From the NCBI GenBank assembly GCA_037954325.1, contig JBBMNZ010000007.1:16965001-17029000 (forward strand): a stretch of DNA of 64,000 bases. Reading direction: 5' to 3'. The position numbers were made by a program, and so were the translations under genes. This document shows positions 39,801 through 48,800 of the stretch, piece after piece (positions within the stretch are counted from its first letter, which is position 1; each line of letters opens with the position of its first letter). The notes beneath the pieces are model-generated. The model worked only from the letters and a program-made list of their open reading frames with translations, was not told the DNA's origin and made no database searches. The stretch is from Fistularia commersonii. Its lineage: Eukaryota; Chordata; Actinopteri; Syngnathiformes; Fistulariidae.

Positions 39801-42800
39801 CTGGATGGGACGGTGACAGTGCAGTACTCTCCCACTGAGGCTGGCCTGCATGAGATGCACATAAAATATAACGGAACACACATTCCAGGTAATCACATAC
39901 CCACACTTGTGTTATATTCTAATCCTCAGTTAAGAGCTGAGCTGAGGACATCTTAAGCTCGGAGAGAGAAATGTACCTGCTGTCAGGATGTTTGGACAAA
40001 AGCGTGCGTGTCAGAATAATTAAACTGCAATGACATAACACCTTGAGTATTTTTTTTTTTTTTTTTGAAAGTCTTTTTGTCAGCTTCTGTTTATACTGCG
40101 TTGCACGGACGAGAACATTTCTGCCACATGTGGCAGTTGGTCATGTGATTTCCAGCGTAGTGGCTGTTCAGCAGCTGACTTCAGATCCAGCAGGTTTTGG
40201 CGTCCAGCTGCCTTCATGCCATGCAGCCACGGGATGGCATGAAATACCTGGCATGAGTTTGACTGAGGTCACTATTTGGGCAGAAAAGCCTGCCTGCCAG
40301 CTCATCGCTGTGCATTGGACTGAGCAGATGAGGGTTGATTCTTCCAGACTTGGAAAATAACTGCGTGTTTTGCAGGATTTTCCCTTATTTATTTTTTTTA
40401 ATTTTTTTCAGACACAAAGTTTACCTCCAATTTTACCAGCATGGCATTTGAAACACACTCACTGATACAAACGGTTTCCCGTCCTGCAGAGTCTCCCTTG
40501 CAGTTCTACGTGAATCATGCAAGCAGCCCCAACGTAACTGCCTACGGTCCCGGTCTGAGCTACGGCGTAGCAAACAAGACCGCCACATTCACCATCTACA
40601 CAGAAGATGCCGCTGAAGGTACAGTTCTCTTAAATCAACAGTTAATTACTGTGATGCATAATGGCCACTTCAAGAATTCACTGATTGAAACACAAACAAT
40701 ATTTAAGGACAATATTTATATAAGGAACCTGAAATAATAATTTAAACATCAAAACAGTCCATTTAAACAAATATGTGAAAGGATAACATTGCAAAGCACA
40801 TACACAGAAACGAATACGGGTTCTAGATACATGGAAAAGTTTTGGTGTGGGGTAGGTCACCAACGGAAGCTGGGACTAAAACTTTCCAGCTTTGATTTAC
40901 TCTCTCTTGTGGTGATCCTTGTCTGTAAAAACATTAAAAATGTGCATGACTTTTTTTTATTTTTTTTATTTCTCATTTCTTATACCCTTTTAAATCAGGC
41001 AGTTTAGTGTGCTAGAATAGTTATTTACTAGAGCAATGGTCGGCACAGAGGAAAATAGGCACCTGTTTGTTTCCAGTTGTCTCCAGTAGTTTCTATTGAC
41101 AGTGTTCACAAAAGATCGTGTCCTCCTCCATCTGTGTGCAGGAGGTCTGGACCTGGCCATCGAGGGTCCATCCAAGGCGGAGATCAGCTGTGTGGACAAC
41201 AAGGATGGGACATGCAGCGTCAGCTACCTGCCTACGCTGCCCGGAGACTACAACATCCTGGCTAAATACAATAATGAGCACATTGCTGGCAGCCCCTTCC
41301 TGGCTAAAATCATTGGTTAGAAGTGCACATACAATTTTTTTGCATTGTTTTGTTTTCCCCAACTTATCGGCATTCAATCCTACCCATAAAGTCAATTATC
41401 AGTCACAACCATCTGTCAACCCTATTAAAAATGAATATGCAGGGTGTTAAAGTCTTCTTAGAATATATGATGCGTGAAGTTGGATACTAAAATTTTACCA
41501 CATGCCAAGCAGCATTATAAACCGGTAGCCGTCTTTGCTGCTGCAGACTTTCGAACTCTTTTCAAAACCTGCTGAAAATGATTTTTTGTTTTGTTTTTTC
41601 CCCCCAATGCTTTTTCTTCAGAGGACAAACAGCGCCGCTCTCAGGTCAAACTGGGTTCTGCGGCTGATTTCTCTCTGGACATCAACGAAACGGACCTCAG
41701 CCTGCTGACCGCCAGCATTATGGCGCCGTCAGGCCGGGACGAGCCCTGTCTGCTGAAGAGGATGCCCAATAACCACATCGGTACCAACACACATCCACTC
41801 CAATTCTGTTGACTGTCTCTTAACGTTACCATATTTATCCATATATTAATTTGTTCCCCTCATCCCCATTACTTTCCTATCATTCCATTCTTCATCAATT
41901 TTCTCCCTCCACGATTAAAATTACTCCCCCCCCCCCCCACGCCTCCAGGCATCTCCTTCATCCCAAGAGAGGTGGGAGAACATCTGGTCAGCATCCTGAA
42001 GAATGGCAACCACGTTGTCAACAGTCCCATCACCATCATGGTGGTCCAGTCCGAGATCGGCGACGCCGGCAGGGTCATTGCTCGGGGTGACGGCCTTGTC
42101 CAGGGAACCACCTTCACCGACGCCAGTTTTGTTGTCGACACGCGGGAGGCTGGTCAGTCTTATTTTAAAAGATATTTACCGTAATTTCCGGACGACAAGC
42201 CGCGACTTTTTCACGTAAACAACGATGCGGCAAATATATGGACTTTTTGGGTGGGGTGGGCTAACGAGCTTCACGCCGCTAAAACATTTATCCTCGTCAC
42301 ATCGGACCGATGAAATGACCGGGAATTCTGAGTCCGTTCAACTCAGACGCCGCAGAAGATGACTTTGAGGATTTTAGTGCGCAGCAGGAAGCCCGAGATA
42401 GTGATCAGCTAGCCAGTGCAGCTTATATTGAGGTGTGCTCAATAGTCCGTAAATTATGTTTTTGTTTTTTTTTTTTTATTTGTTTTTTTTTTTATAAGGA
42501 TTTTGCTATGAAGAGACATGTCATGGATATATGAATACATTTCTATGGTAAAGGAACATGTTTCCGTATTGGCGGTTTGTGTGCAGGTTATGGCGGGCTG
42601 GCGCTGTCCATTGAAGGTCCCAGTAAGGTTGACATCCAGACGGAGGACAGGGATGATGGGACATGTGGTGTCACCTACTGTCCCACCGAACCAGGAAACT
42701 ACATTGTCTCAATACGCTTCTCTGAGGAGCACATCCCAGGTCAGGAAGAACGCCTGGAATTCTGGGAATTTTGCCTGTTTGCTCTATCATAAAACAGGAA

Positions 42801-45800
42801 ACCTACGTCCTCCCGTGTGCGATCTGAGGCCCAGAAACTCCCACAGTGGCGCTTGTTAGCTTAGCATAATGAGTGGTGGCCTATGGAATCCGTAGCCTCT
42901 GCCAGAAGCTGTCCCACATATTGAAGAGTAACATAGAAATGAGGTTAAATACATGTTCAAATATGCTACCAGGTTATAAAATGAAAACGGAAAGGACTTC
43001 ATTGTTCAATGTTACAGGGGAAAGTTAGAAGAGATAGTTTGAGGCGTTGTTGCCGTTCGCCAAATAATAATGTTATGGTTGTGTGTCTCTGTGTCACCAG
43101 GGAGTCCCTTCACAGTACAGGTCACAGGGGAAGGCCGAATCAGAGAGAGCATCACCCGACGTCAGAAGGCAGCTTCTGTCGCCAGCGTGGGCAGTGTTTG
43201 TGACCTCAGCCTAAAGATCCCAGGTACACAAACACACAATGTCATCTCTGAGCTACAGAATTTTACTGCATGACCATTAATAGGGAACCATCGACATATC
43301 TAACAAGATTTGTGCCGGCATCCTTGTCAGGATCTCGAAACACTACTGCTTGCAAAGCCTTATAATGATGCTCTTTGTTATCGGTTAATGTCAAATGAAC
43401 AATGAGGTTTGGATTTTCAAAAATGCTCCAAGTGAAAATCCTGGAACAGGGATTGAGAGAAATGCTCGGTCACAATCATCGTCCCTTTTAATGACATTGC
43501 ACCCACCTGAGGCTACAGCCAGTTTCCAACTGTCTCACCACTGACTCGCACCTTTGCGGAATTGCCTTTTCCTCCTTTCTTATTCCTTTTTTTTTCCTGT
43601 CATTTATCATCTTTCTCTCCCTCCCTTTCCATCATTCCCTTTGTCTTACCCCTCGTGCAAATCCTTGCTTTCCTATTTTCCGTTTCCATACACCTCGCCT
43701 CATTTTCTCTATCAGTTTCTCTTCATTTTTTCTTCTTGCGTTGCACACCTGTTCTGCTGTCCCCCCTCTTTCCCTCTGCCCTTCTTGTCACCCTGCTTTC
43801 CCCTCAGTGAGCTGGTTCCTCCTGGTCTTGTCGCGACAGTCCTCCTCTCAGGCTTACCGCTCCTGCTACTCTCTTTGGTGGTCTGGACGGCCCCATGACC
43901 ACCGGGCGCAGGATCAGAGCGTCTCCCCTCGACGTCGCTGTCTCGTCTCTGGCGTTTCCGGCCTAGTGCTGGCCGGGGGTGCCGGGCCGGCGAGGACAGT
44001 GGGGGTCACTGACCGCTGCTTTGCGGGTGGTACCAAGGTGGAGGGTGCGTTGTACAAGAAAAGACGACTGATGGTGACATCAAAAAAAAATTTTAGCACT
44101 CCGATTCAAGAACAAATTGATTCTGTTTATTTTTTGCCACAAGTCCATGTGGCATTACATGATGTACCCTGTGTTTACTGTGCAAGCATGGAAAAATTGA
44201 ATTCTCTTGGAAGAATGAAAGCTTTACGGTAACAGCAGACACCGTTACCGGAAAATACTAAAATGAAAACAAAAGAATGAAAACTCTCCTTCCCACCATT
44301 CGGTACAACGAATTGTGCACTTCCAGCAATACGCACTTGTATTCTGACATAGGTACAAAATTGCATTTTTTTTTTTTTTTTTTTTTTTGGTCTTTTTCCA
44401 GACTTTTTGACCCTATTTTAGTTTTGTTAGTCAACATTTTACAGCCCTTTTGATTCACAAAGATGGTCAAGGTTTTTTAAAGCATATTACATTGCATTTG
44501 GCAGACGCTTTTATCCAAAGCGACTTACAATAGAGGACATAGGGACTGCAAATACACTTGCAAATACACGATGCACAGGAAATATACAGAACAGTAAGCT
44601 TGGGTAAGCATGTATCTCCTTAAATTATACTTACTTTTAAAACCTCTATGAAGGCCATGAGTGGGTCATTTTGTCAACCCGGAGTCTTTTTTTTTTTTTG
44701 GACATCTGCTGAAAATGTTTTTTCCATTTACGTTGAAGGTTATTATTATTAAATGGGTAAATGTGAATCTTTCGTCCCGATGATCACACTCCCTCCCTCC
44801 CCAATGTTACATACTGCCTTCTTTTTCTCCATGCCCCTCTGAATTTCACATTGTTCACCTTTTATTAAAAATGTCAATATAAGCAAATGCATCCATAGAA
44901 AGGAATTTGGAGTGACACTCAACCCGTTCTCCCACTGCAGCGATTGACATGCAGGACGTCACCGCCGAGGTCACGTCAGCGTCTGGGTCCGTTCAGCCTG
45001 CCGAGCTGGTTGCCGTCGGCAACGACACCTATAGCGTGCGCTTTGTACCCAAGGAGATGGGTGTGCACAGCGTAAGTGTGAGGTACAGGAACGTCCACCT
45101 GCCAGGAAGCCCCTTCCAGTTCACCGTGGGGCCATTCGGAGAGGGGGGAGCCTCAAAGGTCAGAGCAGGAGGTCCCGGACTGGAAGGTGCTCAGGCGGGA
45201 GAGCCGGGTAAATACACACCCATGCATATGTTAACTTTCGCTTCCCAAACTGTTATTCTTTTCCTAATGGCGTCATTTGAAAGTCTGCTGCATGTTTTAC
45301 ATGTATTCATTAAAAGTGGTGTTAATCCCCTCCTTATTTTGGAGACACTGTTATGTTGGGAAATTGTTTATGTACACAAGGTAATATATGGGCGGCACAG
45401 AACCGTGGATTCTGACCGCTGTAAGCATGCTAGGTGTCAGCTAAGTAATGCTCCATCCACCTCTAGCTGAGTTCAGTATTTGGACAAGAGAGGCGGGTGC
45501 CGGCGGCCTCTCCATCGCCGTCGAGGGGCCGAGCCGGGCAGAGATTTCCTTCGATGACCGCAAGGACGGATCCTGCGGCGTCTCCTACATCGCCCAGGAG
45601 CCCGGTAGAGGAAACCCCACTCGCACACAGAGCAGGAGTTGTTTACAAGTCAAGCCCCTCTCTGACGCACGGTCTCCTCCTCCAGGCGATTACGAGGTCG
45701 CCGTAAAGTTTAACGACCAGCACATCCCTGACAGCCCCTACCTAGTTCCTGTTGTGGCCCCGGTGAACGACGCCCGCCGCCTCACTGTTACCGGCCTTCA

Positions 45801-48800
45801 GGTGAGGCATGAGGAGACACCTCCACACCCAGGCGGCACGGCCTCCCTGTGGGCCTCAGAGGCTAAGTTGCATAAAAATGTGACTCAGTGAAGAAGATAG
45901 GTGTATTTCAGTATTGACAGATTCATCATTCTGGGTCTTAGAATAGTCATTTCTATTATTTAAGTTTGACTTCATCCAGAAAGTAAAGATTAGACAAGCG
46001 GTTCTATCAATGTATAGTTCAGTTAAGAGAGCTGCCCCTGTTAGGTTTGTGGTTCACAGTGTTTCTTACAACTGAGAGTTGTTTATTTTATTTTTTTTCT
46101 GGGGGGGCATTTACATTTCACCGAAATTAGGGGTGGGGGTGGGGGCTGTTAACAGTGTTAGATCAACATTAACCGATAAATCAGGTTACCTTGTTTGAGT
46201 AGTCTTTATGCAACTGGCCTCTTGATGTGACCCCTGTCAGGCAAACACAGCAGGAGATTTCCCCTCGAGTGTTAGGCCTGCAAAATAAATAGTCAATCTG
46301 ACACTTGTGAAGTGACGTCGGTATTGTTTCATCCTTAAACTGAGGATTGAAATGTGGACGGCGCACTTTGCAGAAGTGATATGAATTTGAACTAACGTTC
46401 GTGGGAGTGAAACCGTTTTGCCTGGCAAGGGTCGTCCTCTTCTTTGTCTGGTGTGGAACTGCTGGTGTTTCTCTTGTGTTTCATTTAAAGGCTCTTAACA
46501 GCATCATCATCCGCAGCAGCAGCATCGCTGCTTCCTGGTTGCCTAGCGACAGCAGATAGATAGGCCACAGCAGACCTCATTATATCTTTAGGCTGTAGTT
46601 TTTTTAAGTCTTAATATTTCCGGACGGTTACTTAGATCAAAGTCTTATAGTACAGCCATTGTGTCATACTTCAGTATGTTACAAATGATAGACATCAGTT
46701 GGTTTTGGACAGAATGTATTGATATGAATTCAACAATCTGTGGTAAATATGACGCTCAGAAAGTTCTAATATCTTTCAGAAATGTTGTCAATTCCTAGCA
46801 ATGCAATTTGGCTCATCTCCTCCGACAGACCCACTTTAGCGCGATTCTTTATTGACATGAAATTGCATTATGTGCTAGTTACTCGAAGTGAGCGCTTGGT
46901 CAAATTCTTAGTCTTATTTTGTGCAGTATTAGTTTCCTGCTGTGGCCTCTGTCTTCTGTCTGCTGCACCAGGTGGAGCAGGTAAGAACCAGCTGACAGGA
47001 AGTAGAAGTGGAAGCCAACGGAATCGCTTCTTCCCTGAAGAGGGTCTGTGTTTTTGCGTCTGGTTAAACTTTTCTCCTTATGTGCTGATTGTGTGTGCCC
47101 GCACATGCGTGTGTGAACGCGACAGGAGTCCGGTCTGAAGGTGAATCACCCGGCATCCTTTGCGGTGCGACTGAACGGAGCGCAGGGCAAGATGAATGCC
47201 AAAGTCTACAGTCCCTCTGGGTCCCTGGAGGAGTGTGTGGTCACAGAGCTGGAAAGAGGTGTGCGTTTGTGTGTTTCCAAGGCGCTACTTCCTGATCAGC
47301 CGCCTCCGAAAAAAAAAAAAGCCACACAAACTGATTCCCCGCTGACCTCATTTGTCCCGTCCCCTAGACAAGTACGCGATCCGGTTCATCCCCCGAGAAA
47401 ACGGCATCCACACCATTGACGTTAAGTTCAATGGTTCTCACATCCCAGGAAGCCCTTTCAAAGTCCGTGTCGGGGAGCCTGGACAGACTGGAGAGCCCGG
47501 CCTGGTCTCTGCGTACGGCGCTGGCCTAGAGAGAGGCACAACAGGTGGATTACTAGACTGACACCTTCAGCACGAGAGATTTTTTTTTGATATTATTGGA
47601 AAAATGTATCATTGCAGTAATATAGACCAGTCAGCCACTTATGCAGATTTACCCTCAATATTCTTCGTTTTAATATTGTCCATATCCTTTTTGTTTTGTT
47701 TTTTTCTGCTGTTCTTGTGAGCACTGTTAAAATTAATTCATGTATATTTATACATTTCATTTACTTGTCGAGGTCGTCATTTTAGCTTTATTTCTATTCT
47801 CTACATTACATTGCATTTGGCAGACACTTTTATCCAAAGCGACTTACAATAGAGGACATAAGGACTGCAAATACACTTACAAATACACGATGCACAGGAA
47901 ATATACAGAACAGTAAGCTTGGGTTAGTGAGGGTTTTTTTTTTTTTTGTTTGGACAGAGACACACAAACGTACACACAAACACTGCATAGCCTAGCTTTC
48001 TGCCAACCTGATCTGGGGCATCAGCGCAGTAAAAAGTCCTGAAAAGTCCTCTACTACCTGTATTTCTCAAAAAGGGACAAAAGACAGACAAATGTAAAAA
48101 AAAAAAAAAAAAAAAATGCTGTCGAATGGTGTGTGTTTGTATATGGCCGTGTCCGGTGATGAGCTTGACATCCATTCAGTGTTGTTTCCGGTATCACTTG
48201 TTCTTCTGGTTAAAGAACAACAAATCACCCTGTTTTTTTTTTTTTTTCCCCCCCCCCATTGTTATCTGACCTGTAGGCACTCTGTCAGAATTCATCATCA
48301 ACAACACCAAGGCGGGCCAGGGCTCCTTGGCTGTGACCATCGAGGGGCCGTCCAAAGTGAAGATGGACTGTCAGGAGGTCACCGAGGGCTACAAAGTGCA
48401 GTACACCCCCATGGCACCTGGCAACTACCTGATCAGCGTCAAGTATGGAGGCCCGAACCACATCACCGGCAGCCCCTTCAAGGCCAAAGTCACAGGTGAC
48501 ACAGTCCCCCCACCAACAGGATTGGAAAAATAAATATCCCTTTCTTCCAAAAACCGCATAGATGACAGTGAATTAGAATATTGTTTTTCTTTGTCGCGAC
48601 TTAGAACAAGGCACCATGGTTTCCTCTTCGGCTTTAACGGACCTCCAGGAATTTGATGTTGATCGTGTTAATCTCTCGCTGACGTTACTTTTAAAGTCTG
48701 ATGATATTAACTATCCTGAAACTTTCAAATCCAAGTTTAGATGTTTGGACTTGAGAGTTGATTTCAGAGCCTTGTTTTGTTTCTTTGTTTCTTTCAATGC

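Noticed and set aside
43741..44232. Reading the candidate insertion exon through to a stop as a terminal exon
   Set aside because: The donor at 44044/44045 fits the phase of the next filamin exon, and the sequence past it is A/T-rich without a clear poly(A) signal.
46538..46550. X-box-like GTTGCCTAGCGAC
   Set aside because: Second half-site deviates from the consensus and spacing is short; weaker than the other two.
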